Shown in pieces: positions 7,241-14,256 of a DNA stretch of 18,396 nucleotides; positions within the stretch are counted from its first letter, which is position 1; the number at the start of each line of letters is the position of its first letter. The stretch is from Hyphomicrobiales bacterium (lineage in GTDB: Bacteria; Pseudomonadota; Alphaproteobacteria; Rhizobiales; Xanthobacteraceae). The stretch spans positions 1 to 18,396 of the forward strand of contig JAPLPC010000492.1 in NCBI GenBank assembly GCA_026400425.1, in the 5' to 3' direction. Below the pieces are notes generated by a model that made no database searches, was not told where the DNA came from, and saw only the letters and a program-made list of their open reading frames with translations. Position numbers and translations under genes: made by a program.

Positions 7241-8848
7241 TTACGCGTCGGTGTCTTCGGACTCGGGCTCTACGCCCTTGTCGAGATCTTCCCGGGTGAT
7301 CCAGCCGGCAATCACGCGAGCTTCCATGATCATGCGCTCGGCGTCTTCACGCGACATTTCGTTGGCATCGAGATAACCCGGATGCTTGACCGGCTCGCCG
7401 CCTTCCTTGCGCTCGGTCCAGCCGACGATGTCGTCGGTGGCGCAGCCGGCCAGGTCTTCAACGGTCTTGACGTCGTTTTCGCCGAACTTGACCATCATCT
7501 GCAGCGTCACGCCCGGCACGTCGCGCAGCGCCTCATCGACGCCGAGTTCCTTGCAACGGGCGCTCAGCTCGGATTCCAGCTGCTGCAGATATTCGCGCGC
7601 GCGGCTCTGCAATTCGTCCGCGGTTTCGTCGTCGAAGCCTTCGATGCTGGCGAGTTCCTTGGCATCCACCAGCGCCAGTTCTTCGACATTGGTGAAACCT
7701 TCCGATGCCAGCAGCTGACCGACGACTTCATCGACGTTGAGCGCTTCCATGAACACGCGGGTCGCATTCTCGAAGTCGGCCTGGCGACGCTCGGATTCTT
7801 CCTGCTCGGTAAGAATGTCGATGTCCCAGCCGGTGAGCTGCGAAGCCAGACGCACGTTCTGGCCGCGACGGCCGATCGCCAGCGAGAGCTGGTTGTTGGT
7901 GTCGGGCACCACGACCTCGATACGCTCGCGGTCTTCGTCGATGACGACCTTGGAGACTTCAGCTGGCGCCAGCGCATTGACCACGAAGGTCGCGATATCC
8001 GGCGACCACGGGATGATGTCGATCTTCTCGCCCTGCAGTTCGTTCACCACGGCCTGCACGCGCGAGCCGCGCATGCCGACGCAGGCGCCGACCGGATCGA
8101 CCGAGGAATCCCGCGAGATCACTCCGATTTTGGCACGCGAACCGGGATCGCGGGCGACCGCCTTGATCTCGACGATGCCGTCATAGATTTCCGGCACTTC
8201 CTGCGCGAACAGCTTCGCCATGAATTGCGGATGGGTGCGCGACAAAAAGATCTGCGGACCGCGGGTCTCGCGGCGCACGTCGAACACGTAGGCGCGGACA
8301 CGGTCGCCATTGCGGAACACTTCGCGCGGCAGCATTTCGTCGCGGCGCACGATGGCTTCGCCACGGCCGAGATCGACGATCACCGAGCCATATTCGACGC
8401 GCTTGACGACGCCGTTGACGATCTCGCCGATGCGATCCTTGAATTCCTGATACTGACGGTCACGCTCGGCCTCGCGCACTTTCTGCACGATTACCTGCTT
8501 GGCCGACTGGGCGGCGATGCGGCCATATTCCAGTGGCGGCAGCGTGTCGGCGATGGTGTCGCCGACCTGGGCGCCCGGATTGGCGCGTTGCGCATCGTTG
8601 AGCGAAATCTGATTCGACGAATTCTCCACGTCCTCGACCACCAGCATGTGGCGGGTCAGTGCGAGCTGGCCGGTCTTGGGATGGATCTCGGCGTGAACGT
8701 CGGTCTCCGAGCCGTAACGTGCGCGGGCCGCCTTGGCGATCGCCTCTTCCATCGCCGAGATCACGATGCTGCGGTCGATCGTTTTCTCGCGCGCAACGGC
8801 GTCGGCGATCTGCAAGAGTTCAAGTCGGTTGGCGCTGACAGCTGCCAT
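7241..8848 (-). CDS. nusA: Transcription termination/antitermination factor NusA
   Basis: RNA polymerase-associated factor that enhances pausing and intrinsic termination and takes part in antitermination of rRNA operons. 535 residues. Domains in order: N-terminal RNAP-binding domain (1-130); S1 domain (about 139-203, GEIVNGVVKRVEYGSVIVDLG); KH1 (GMRG 258-261) and KH2 (GRRGQN 326-331); two helix-hairpin-helix-type acidic repeats (about 375-425, VEELALVDAKELASIEGFDD, and about 440-480); an acidic tail ending ESEDTDA. An AGGAG at 8 nt precedes ATG 8846-8848 and lies in the end of rimP, whose stop is 3 bp upstream of the start, so translation is coupled. Because NusA acts at terminators, the terminator in the rimP leader offers a route for autoregulation; that is inference. 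Confidence 0.98.
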   Translation of the reverse strand: MAAVSANRLELLQIADAVAREKTIDRSIVISAMEEAIAKAARARYGSETDVHAEIHPKTGQLALTRHMLVVEDVENSSNQISLNDAQRANPGAQVGDTIADTLPPLEYGRIAAQSAKQVIVQKVREAERDRQYQEFKDRIGEIVNGVVKRVEYGSVIVDLGRGEAIVRRDEMLPREVFRNGDRVRAYVFDVRRETRGPQIFLSRTHPQFMAKLFAQEVPEIYDGIVEIKAVARDPGSRAKIGVISRDSSVDPVGACVGMRGSRVQAVVNELQGEKIDIIPWSPDIATFVVNALAPAEVSKVVIDEDRERIEVVVPDTNNQLSLAIGRRGQNVRLASQLTGWDIDILTEQEESERRQADFENATRVFMEALNVDEVVGQLLASEGFTNVEELALVDAKELASIEGFDDETADELQSRAREYLQQLESELSARCKELGVDEALRDVPGVTLQMMVKFGENDVKTVEDLAGCATDDIVGWTERKEGGEPVKHPGYLDANEMSREDAERMIMEARVIAGWITREDLDKGVEPESEDTDA

Positions 8849-8851
8849 GGC

Positions 8852-9622
8852 TCAGTCTCCTTCGGTGGAATCAAAATCGCCGCGCGCAGCGAGGCGGTGG
8901 GCCTTGGTGTTCTTCGGCGGCGGCTTCTTCGCAACCTTCGCGACCTTGGCCTTCGGCTTTGGTGCAAAACTCTTTTTCGGATCGCTGCGCTTGGCATGCG
9001 GCGCTGGCGGCGGCGCCAAGCCGAGCTCGCGCTTGAGATCTTCCTCGGCGTGCTTGCCGCGACGCATGGACTCGGCGACCAGCTCGTCCGTCAGCACCAG
9101 ATTGGCGCTGGAAATGTCTTCCATCGGCAGACGCGTGATCGGGTCTTCGCCGTCGCGCGCGGCCTCGCGCTCGATCAAAACGTCATCGCCCTCGACGGAG
9201 CTGATGAAGCCCCGGAAGCGCTTGCGGCCACCGACGGCAACGGCCATCTCGACCTTAACCAAGTGGCTGATATAACGCTGGAAATCCGAGCGGCGCACCA
9301 GCGGACGGTCGATGCCCGGCGACGAAATTTCGAGCCGATAGGCGCGCTGGATCGGATCCTCGATATCGAGGACCGGCGAGAGTGCGTTCGAAATCGCTTC
9401 GCAGTCCTCGACCAGCATCGAGCCGTCGGGCCGTTCGGCCATGATCTGCACGGTGCAGCCGGATTCGCCCGAAATCTTGATGCGCACCAGCCGATAGCCC
9501 ATGCCTTCCAGCACAGGCGTTGCAATGGCCGCCACACGCGCGCCGGCACCCGGCTCGACGACCAAACGCGGCTCGGCGAGCAGCTCGGCATCATCCATGG
9601 CGGGTTCGATCGGGTCGGTCAT
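8852..9622 (-). CDS. rimP: Ribosome maturation factor RimP with a basic C-terminal tail
   Basis: RimP is needed for efficient 30S maturation and binds S12. 256 residues against roughly 150-200 for the shorter family members. Residues about 20-190 are the conserved core: EPRLVVEPGAGARVAAIATP, GCTVQIMAERPDG, VEDCEAISNALSPVLD, then the signature YRLEISSPGIDRPL and KRFRGF. From about residue 195 the chain becomes a Lys/Pro/Ala-rich, presumably disordered and RNA-binding tail (KPKAKVAKVAKKPPPK), which I associate with the Bradyrhizobiaceae. It is the first gene of the operon. Start ATG 9620-9622 has only a weak ribosome site (GCAAG); ATG 9596-9598 (residue 9) is a possible alternative because conservation begins after it. 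Confidence 0.95.
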   Translation of the reverse strand: MTDPIEPAMDDAELLAEPRLVVEPGAGARVAAIATPVLEGMGYRLVRIKISGESGCTVQIMAERPDGSMLVEDCEAISNALSPVLDIEDPIQRAYRLEISSPGIDRPLVRRSDFQRYISHLVKVEMAVAVGGRKRFRGFISSVEGDDVLIEREAARDGEDPITRLPMEDISSANLVLTDELVAESMRRGKHAEEDLKRELGLAPPPAPHAKRSDPKKSFAPKPKAKVAKVAKKPPPKNTKAHRLAARGDFDSTEGD

Positions 9623-9732
9623 AGGGCTTGCAGCGGTCCAAGTCAGGATCAGATCACGGTCGGTTCAGGTAATAAAAAAGAGCGGGTCCCCGTGGGCCCC
9701 ACTCTCAAACGGATCGTATGAGAACTGTATGT
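9623..9732 (-). promoter_or_regulatory. rimP operon leader (putative attenuator)
   Basis: From the predicted start site (about 9732, by spacing from the -10) the untranslated leader is about 110 nt. It carries a strong intrinsic terminator at 9674-9705, followed by about 50 nt to the rimP start. A terminator between promoter and first gene is the hallmark of attenuation. A 'rimP leader' attenuator family upstream of rimP-nusA-infB has, as I remember it, been catalogued in alphaproteobacteria; I cannot check whether this sequence fits that model. The trigger and the alternative fold are unknown; the segment 9706-9732 is the candidate antiterminator region. Confidence 0.65.
9674..9705 (-). terminator. 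Intrinsic terminator in the rimP leader
   Basis: On the minus strand AGAGTGGGGCCC (9705-9694), loop ACG, GGGACCCGCTCT (9690-9679) pair over 12 positions with one G-A mismatch and one G-U wobble, and six T residues (9679-9674) follow. It lies upstream of rimP and downstream of the predicted promoter. On the plus strand it would not terminate any gene. Confidence 0.8.
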
Positions 9733-9738
9733 GAGGCC

Positions 9739-9767
9739 GATATAGACCCTTTTCAGCAGCACGGCAA
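9739..9767 (-). promoter_or_regulatory. Predicted sigma70 promoter of the rimP-nusA-infB operon
   Basis: The -35 TTGCCG (9767-9762) and -10 TATATC (9744-9739; CTATAT one base earlier) are separated by 17 bp, fitting the alphaproteobacterial housekeeping pattern. Transcription would start near 9732, just ahead of the leader terminator. It is the only good match I found between rimP and the divergent DUF2336 gene. Confidence 0.6.
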
Positions 9768-9920
9768 GGGTGAGATTCCCAAAGGCAGGCTCGCCGCCAA
9801 TGCAGCCTCTCGTTAAGCCACTGTAAACTCTGGCGTCTGGGTCATCCCGGACTAACCCTTCGTTCACAAAGCCGCTCTAGTCTGCGCGTGCCTTTGTGTA
9901 TGGCGTAGTCGAGAGTTTTG
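9768..9920. other. Upstream region of the DUF2336 gene with a near-CtrA box
   Basis: This stretch separates the divergent rimP operon and DUF2336 gene. It contains TTAA (9813-9816), 7 bp, TAAA (9824-9827), one base off the CtrA consensus TTAA-N7-TTAA, about 94 bp before the DUF2336 start. I see no clear sigma70 promoter on the plus strand. A weak ribosome site, GAGAG at 9911-9915, lies 5 nt before ATG 9921. Confidence 0.3.
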
Positions 9921-11018
9921 ATGGCAGAGGCCAAATCCCTCATTCCGGGGCTGGAAGAGATCGTTCGCAACGGCGATCCCGCGCGCCGTGGCGAGGCGGT
10001 CCGAAAGATTGCCGACCTGTTTCTGCAGGGCGCGTCCCGGTTCCAGCCGACCCATGTGGATTTATTCGACAGCATCCTCACCAGCCTTGTTCCGCAGACA
10101 GAGGTCGAGGCCCGCCGCTTGCTGGCGGAACGCCTTGCCGAACTGGTCAATGCGCCGCCGCAGCTGATGTCGATGCTGGTCCGCGATGATGAAATCCTGA
10201 TCGCCGGCCCGCTGCTGCGCCGCTCGCCGCAGATCGACGAGACGACCCTCGTCGATCTCGCCAGGATCAAGGGCCAGCCGCATCTGCTGGCGATTTCCGA
10301 TCGGCCCACGCTGGGTCCGCGTATCACCGACGTCATTATTCGCCGTGGCGACCGCGATGTCATTCGCCGTGTCGCCGGCAATGCCGGCGCCGTGTTTTCG
10401 CAGCTCGGCTATCACGGCCTGATCCGCCGTGCCGGCGACGATGGTGTTCTCGCGGTCACCGTCGGCCAGCGCGACGACCTCTCGACGGAACAGCTGAAAT
10501 TCCTGCTGGCGCAATCGGTGGAAGTGGTCCGACGCCGGCTGTTCGATGCCGCAGCACCCGAATTGCGCGCCGCGATCAATCGCGCCATGCAGGACATCGC
10601 AGGCGCGCCGCAGCACCTCGCGCTCACCCGCGATTTCGCCAGCGCCGAGCGCACCGTGCGCAAGTTGCAGCAGGGCTCTGAGCTCAATGAGGGCGCTCTA
10701 TTGCGCTTCGCTCGTGCCCATCACTATGAAGAGACCGCCGCTGCGCTGGCTGCGATGTCCGGCGTCCGCATTGCCACCATCGATCAGCTCCTGAAGGGCG
10801 ACCGTGACGATCCGATGCTGATCCTCGGCAAGTCGATCGGCATTTCCTGGGCCACCGTCCGCGCCTTGATCGCGCTCCGCGTCGGCCCCGGCCGTTCACC
10901 GGCCCCCCATGAGGTCGAGGAAGCCCGGCAGAATTTCGAGCGGCTGGTGCCGGCCACCGCGCAACGCGTGCTGACCTTCTGGCAGACCCGCGAGCCGACA
11001 TCACCGGTCCCGAATTAA
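9921..11018 (+). CDS. DUF2336 domain protein
   Basis: A 365-residue soluble protein of the DUF2336 family, found mainly in alphaproteobacteria and without a settled biochemical function. Family features are visible: an all-helical, HEAT-like character with an N-terminal segment (LIPGLEEIVRNGDPARRGEAV), DLFDSILTSLVPQTE and ARRLLAERLAEL, the repeated DDEILIAGPLLRRSP and ISDRPTLGPRITDVIIRRGD motifs (about 88-150), and VRRVAGNAGAVFS-like helices. No signal peptide, membrane segment or catalytic motif is seen. ATG 9921 is chosen because GAGAG lies 5 nt upstream; the TTG just before it is unlikely. It stands alone, divergent from rimP and convergent with moeB across 56 bp. Family assignment rests on recalled sequence pattern. 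Confidence 0.8.
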   Translation: MAEAKSLIPGLEEIVRNGDPARRGEAVRKIADLFLQGASRFQPTHVDLFDSILTSLVPQTEVEARRLLAERLAELVNAPPQLMSMLVRDDEILIAGPLLRRSPQIDETTLVDLARIKGQPHLLAISDRPTLGPRITDVIIRRGDRDVIRRVAGNAGAVFSQLGYHGLIRRAGDDGVLAVTVGQRDDLSTEQLKFLLAQSVEVVRRRLFDAAAPELRAAINRAMQDIAGAPQHLALTRDFASAERTVRKLQQGSELNEGALLRFARAHHYEETAAALAAMSGVRIATIDQLLKGDRDDPMLILGKSIGISWATVRALIALRVGPGRSPAPHEVEEARQNFERLVPATAQRVLTFWQTREPTSPVPN

Positions 11019-11074
11019 ACGCCGCCACTCCTTGGCGATGGACGCCACAGCTTCGTGCAGATCCGGAACAACTC

Positions 11075-11875
11075 TCAGCGATAGCCGCTCAGATCCATGA
11101 TCGTCGGTCGATCGCCGTTCAGCGGATTCGCGGGATCGCGCGCATAACGCAACGTCTCGAACCGCATGGCCCGGGCGTCGATCATCACGAGCCGCCCGAC
11201 CAGCCCCTCGCCGAAGCCGACGATCTCGCGGATCGCCTCCAGTGCCATCATGGAACCGATCATCCCGGCGAGCGCCCCCATCACGCCTGCCTCCTGGCAA
11301 CTCGGTACGGTGCCGGGCGGCGGCGCTTCTGGGAACAGGCAGCGATAGGTCGGATTGAGGTCGCCTCTGTCATTGCGTTCATGCGGCCGCAGCGTCGTCA
11401 GCGACGCGTCGAAAGTGCCGAGCGCGGCGGAAATCAGCGGCTTTCCGGCAAGACAACACGCGTCCGATACCAGATAGCGCGTGGTGAAATTGTCGGAACC
11501 GTCGAGCACGAGATCATAGCCTGCTATCAAAGCCATAGCATTGTCGGCTGTGATCCGTTCGCCATGGCCGACGAAGTTCACATACGGATTGAGCGCATGG
11601 ATTTTGGCTGCGGCGCTGTCCACTTTCAGCGCGCCGATATCGGGCGTTGCATGGATGATCTGGCGCTGCAGATTCGACAGTGACACTTCGTCGTCATCCA
11701 CCACGCCCAGCGTGCCGATGCCTGCCGCAGCGAGATACATCAATGCGGGTGCACCAAGTCCGCCGGCCCCGACCACCAGCACCTTCGCCGTGCGCAGTTT
11801 AGCCTGGCCGGGGCCACCGACCTCGCGCAACACGATGTGGCGCGCATAGCGCTCGAGTTCATCGCCGCTCAGCAT
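11075..11875 (-). CDS. moeB: MoeB/ThiF/HesA-family E1-like adenylyltransferase
   Basis: Proteins of this family adenylate the C-terminal Gly of a ubiquitin-like sulfur carrier (MoaD or ThiS) for molybdopterin or thiamine synthesis. 266 residues, no rhodanese domain. The Rossmann nucleotide site GAGGLG is at 36-41; DDDEVSLSNLQRQ at 60-72 supplies the ATP-contact Asp/Asn/Arg; the Mg-ligand Asp is in LDGSDNF (124-130). Cys193 (PSCQEAGV) matches the conserved family Cys. Unusually, the structural zinc site is degenerate: where MoeB has two CxxC pairs this protein has TYRC (176-179) and NPLN (250-253), leaving one of four ligands. GGAG lies 10 nt before the ATG. No moaD, thiS or other cofactor gene is adjacent, so the partner is unknown and the symbol is by family likeness. 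Confidence 0.85.
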   Translation of the reverse strand: MLSGDELERYARHIVLREVGGPGQAKLRTAKVLVVGAGGLGAPALMYLAAAGIGTLGVVDDDEVSLSNLQRQIIHATPDIGALKVDSAAAKIHALNPYVNFVGHGERITADNAMALIAGYDLVLDGSDNFTTRYLVSDACCLAGKPLISAALGTFDASLTTLRPHERNDRGDLNPTYRCLFPEAPPPGTVPSCQEAGVMGALAGMIGSMMALEAIREIVGFGEGLVGRLVMIDARAMRFETLRYARDPANPLNGDRPTIMDLSGYR

Positions 11876-11950
11876 CGTTTCGTCGCTCCAAACTCTTGCT
11901 TATGGTGACGAACGCGCCGTTTGCGCGCGTCCCGGACCATGCGCCCCGAC

Positions 11951-11991
11951 GTCACCCTTCGAGACGCATGCACGCGCCTCAGAATGAGGTC
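11951..11991. repeat. Degenerate REP-like palindrome
   Basis: GTCACCCTTCGAGACGC on the left and GCGCCTCAGAATGAGGTC on the right form an imperfect hairpin. It resembles an intergenic palindrome with ends TCATCCTTCGAGA and CTCAGGATGAGG that I remember as very common in Bradyrhizobium and Rhodopseudomonas genomes. It lies between the divergent moeB and protease-like genes. The identification is from memory and the copy is diverged. Confidence 0.5.
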
Positions 11992-12077
11992 AGCTGAACC
12001 TCACCGCCGCTGTCTCCGACCCAGCAGATGTGCTTAATTGCCATGAAATCAATCGCAGGCTTCACACGGGACATGTC

Positions 12078-13430
12078 ATGAGATCGATGCTGTCGGCAAC
12101 CGCGATGATCGCTCTCGCTTCTGCGGCCCACGCGCAGGCGCCCGCCCCGAACGCGCCCGTGAAGCCGAAGCCCGCCGTCACTGTGCCTGTGCGCCCCGCG
12201 ATGCAGGCGCCCGCCGACACAGCCAAGGGCATGACCCAGGCCGAGCGGCTGTCGATCCAGTCCGATCTCGCCTGGACCGGGCATTTCAACGGCGCCATCA
12301 ATGGCGAGGTTTCCGAGCGCATGGTCAACGGCATCAAGGCTTTCCAAAAGGCCAACGGCGGCAAGGAGACCGGGGTGTTGAACCCGCAGGAACGCGGCCT
12401 GCTTGCTGCCGCTGCACGAAAGCCGCGTGACAATGTGGGCTGGAAGGTCGTCACCGACATGGCCACGGGTGCAAAATTGGGCATTCCCGGCAAACTGGTG
12501 CCGCAGCAGATCACCGATGCAAGCGGCAGCAAGTGGCAATCCACCAACGGCACGATCCAGGTGATACTGATGCGCCGCAAGGAGGAAGGGCTTTCATCCG
12601 CCAAACTCGCGGAAGCCGAGCGCAAGCAACCCGGCCGCAAGCTCGACTATAGTGCCGTGAAGCCGGATTTCTTCGTGTTGTCCGGGCTGCAGAATCAGAA
12701 AAAATTCTATGTCCGCGGCCAGATCAAGGGCGACGAAGTTCGCATCCTCACCATCCTCTACGATCAAGCCACCGAAGGCACCATGGCCCCGGTCGTGATC
12801 GCCATGTCATCGGCATTCGATGCATTCCCGGCCAGTGCACAGGCCATGGGCCCGCCGCCGCGGAAAAAAGTCGAATATGCATCGGGCATCGTGGTGAGCG
12901 CCGATGGCGCCATCGTCACCGATCGTCAGGCCGTGGATGGCTGCGTATCCATCACCGTGGTCGGCCACGGCAACGCCGACAAAGTCGCCGAGGACAAAAC
13001 GCGAGATCTCGCGCTGCTGCGGATCTACGGTGCACGCGACCTCAAGCCACTGTCGCTGGGGGCGGGTCCCGCGAAGCAGGACGTCAATCTCGTCGGCATC
13101 GCGGATCCGCAAGCCCAGGGTGGCAGCGCCGCGGTCAGCACCGTGAAGGCAGTAACGAGCGGCGGTGCGAATGGCGAAACGGCGCTGTCGCCCGCGCCCG
13201 GCATCGGCTTTTCAGGCGCCGCCGCGATCGACGGCGACGGTACTTTTGCAGGGCTCACGCAGTTGAAGCCGGTGATCGTCGCCGGCCCTGCGCCGGCTGC
13301 CACCCAGGCCGTGCTGGTGTCCGCGGATTCCGTACGCAACTTCGCCAAGGCGAACAATGTCGCCACCACGCCCGGCAAGGCCGACGATGCCAAGGCGTCC
13401 ATCGTGCGGGTGATCTGCGTCAGGAAGTAA
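12078..13430 (+). CDS. Exported peptidoglycan-binding-like / trypsin-fold protein, probable pseudoprotease
   Basis: A 450-residue exported protein. Residues 1-20 are a signal peptide with likely cleavage after AHA (AHA|QAPAP), followed by a Pro/Ala linker (21-50). Residues about 53-112 resemble a peptidoglycan-binding domain 1 (NGEVSERMVNGIKAFQKANG). The C-terminal half (about 267-425) follows the DegP/trypsin pattern: SGIVVSADGAIVTDRQAV, TRDLALLRI, GFSGAA. Aligned to the catalytic triad, the Asp (310) and Ser (379) remain but the His is Gln284 (TDRQAV where active enzymes have TxxHVV), and GNSGGP has become GFSGAA, so proteolysis is unlikely. Start ATG 12078 makes the signal peptide begin properly; the GTG 48 bp upstream does not. 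It converges with the PilZ gene, 15 bp apart. Role unknown; a periplasmic binding or scaffold function is inferred. Confidence 0.75.
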   Translation: MRSMLSATAMIALASAAHAQAPAPNAPVKPKPAVTVPVRPAMQAPADTAKGMTQAERLSIQSDLAWTGHFNGAINGEVSERMVNGIKAFQKANGGKETGVLNPQERGLLAAAARKPRDNVGWKVVTDMATGAKLGIPGKLVPQQITDASGSKWQSTNGTIQVILMRRKEEGLSSAKLAEAERKQPGRKLDYSAVKPDFFVLSGLQNQKKFYVRGQIKGDEVRILTILYDQATEGTMAPVVIAMSSAFDAFPASAQAMGPPPRKKVEYASGIVVSADGAIVTDRQAVDGCVSITVVGHGNADKVAEDKTRDLALLRIYGARDLKPLSLGAGPAKQDVNLVGIADPQAQGGSAAVSTVKAVTSGGANGETALSPAPGIGFSGAAAIDGDGTFAGLTQLKPVIVAGPAPAATQAVLVSADSVRNFAKANNVATTPGKADDAKASIVRVICVRK

Positions 13431-13445
13431 TCAGCGAGCCGGCCC

Positions 13446-14120
13446 TCACGCGTCTTCCATCCGGTCCATGTGCTGCTCCAGCGTCATCGCACGGGTGACG
13501 CGGGGTGCTTGCATCGGGCGAATGACACGACGCTCCAGCACATCGCGGCCCTGCTCTTCGACGAACTTCACCGCAAAGCCGCCGTCCAGATGACGCACCA
13601 CACGGCCGACACATGCACCGACAGCGAGCGGCGTGCCGATGTCAGGCCGCTGATCGGCCGACACCGCCGCCCCCGACTGCGACATGTCGATAACGAAGCA
13701 GCTCTTCACCGCACCATCGGCAAAGGTCAGAGCCGAATGCGGGCTTGCCGGCACGATGCGGGCCTGCTTGCGCACGTCCTTGATCGTCGGATCCTTCTGC
13801 TTTTTCTCCAGCCAGGTCAGCTGGTCGGACATCTTCTGCCGCATCGGGCGCGTCAGCATCAATTCGATCAGGAAACTTCCCGAGACGGTATCGCTGATCT
13901 CGCCATCGAGCTTGCCGAACTCACCGAAATAGGTGTCGATGCGGTCACCGATGCGGCCGACCACGGGCACATCGACGATCATCCGAAACGGCGACACGCG
14001 GCTGGTCCGGCAGGCGAAGCTGCGCCGCTTGCCCTCCGGGTCCAGCCAGTTCGAAAGCGTGTACTGGCCGCCGACCACGACATTGACGGCGCGCTGCCTC
14101 AGAAATTTTTCTACGGACAC
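13446..14120 (-). CDS. Tandem PilZ-domain protein (putative c-di-GMP effector)
   Basis: 224 residues. The C-terminal half is a canonical PilZ domain: RKQAR (117-121) fits the RxxxR motif and DMSQSG (145-150) fits [D/N]xSxxG, 23 residues apart, so cyclic di-GMP binding is expected. The N-terminal half (about 17-90, GQYTLSNWLD..., CRTSRVSPFRM, VGRIGDRIDTYFGEFG) has the strand pattern of a second PilZ barrel but lacks both ligand motifs. No output domain or membrane segment is present, so it should act through partners, plausibly in motility or exopolysaccharide control. I chose the GTG at 14118-14120 because AGGAG (14132-14128) lies 7 nt upstream; the open frame reaches back to GTG 14153 with no ribosome site. 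It converges on the protease-like gene. Confidence 0.8.
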   Translation of the reverse strand: MSVEKFLRQRAVNVVVGGQYTLSNWLDPEGKRRSFACRTSRVSPFRMIVDVPVVGRIGDRIDTYFGEFGKLDGEISDTVSGSFLIELMLTRPMRQKMSDQLTWLEKKQKDPTIKDVRKQARIVPASPHSALTFADGAVKSCFVIDMSQSGAAVSADQRPDIGTPLAVGACVGRVVRHLDGGFAVKFVEEQGRDVLERRVIRPMQAPRVTRAMTLEQHMDRMEDA

Positions 14121-14165
14121 GGACAGGCTCCTGCGGTAGCCGATCACCACCACATAAACGGGCTG

Positions 14166-14189
14166 AAGGCGAGGCTTTACACTCGCCTT
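14166..14189 (-). other. Hairpin in the PilZ gene leader
   Basis: AAGGCGAG and CTCGCCTT form a perfect 8-bp stem with an 8-nt loop. It sits 46 bp before the chosen PilZ start, between the start codon and the likely -10 at 14204-14209. No T-run follows on either strand, so it is not an intrinsic terminator. It may act in mRNA stability or be chance. Confidence 0.4.
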
Positions 14190-14203
14190 GGTTAGCCGAC
14201 GTG

Positions 14204-14209
14204 TTTATA
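14204..14209 (-). promoter_or_regulatory. Candidate -10 box of the PilZ gene
   Basis: TATAAA on the minus strand lies within the near-palindrome GTGTTTATACAC (14201-14212). No good -35 is present at 16-18 bp, so an activator would be needed if this is real. It is the only -10-like element between the PilZ gene and the methyltransferase gene. Confidence 0.35.
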
Positions 14210-14256
14210 CACCCTCTGTAGTTGAGATAACATTACCACAGTTTTGTTTCGTATTT

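Noticed and set aside
6701..9721. A 1006-codon open frame on the plus strand over ylxR, nusA and rimP
   Set aside because: It is antisense to three well-identified genes, has no recognisable domain, is rich in Arg, His and Asp as expected from the complement of high-GC codons, and has no ribosome site.
9623..9920. tRNA-fMet (metY) gene upstream of rimP, as in E. coli
   Set aside because: No cloverleaf, anticodon loop or CCA end could be found; the only strong structure is the terminator hairpin.
12030..12077. GTG start 48 bp upstream for the protease-like gene
   Set aside because: It would place 16 residues with Cys and His ahead of a well-formed signal peptide that begins at ATG 12078.
14166..14189. 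Intrinsic terminator between the PilZ and methyltransferase genes
   Set aside because: The stem is perfect but no T-run follows on either strand, and it lies upstream, not downstream, of the PilZ gene.
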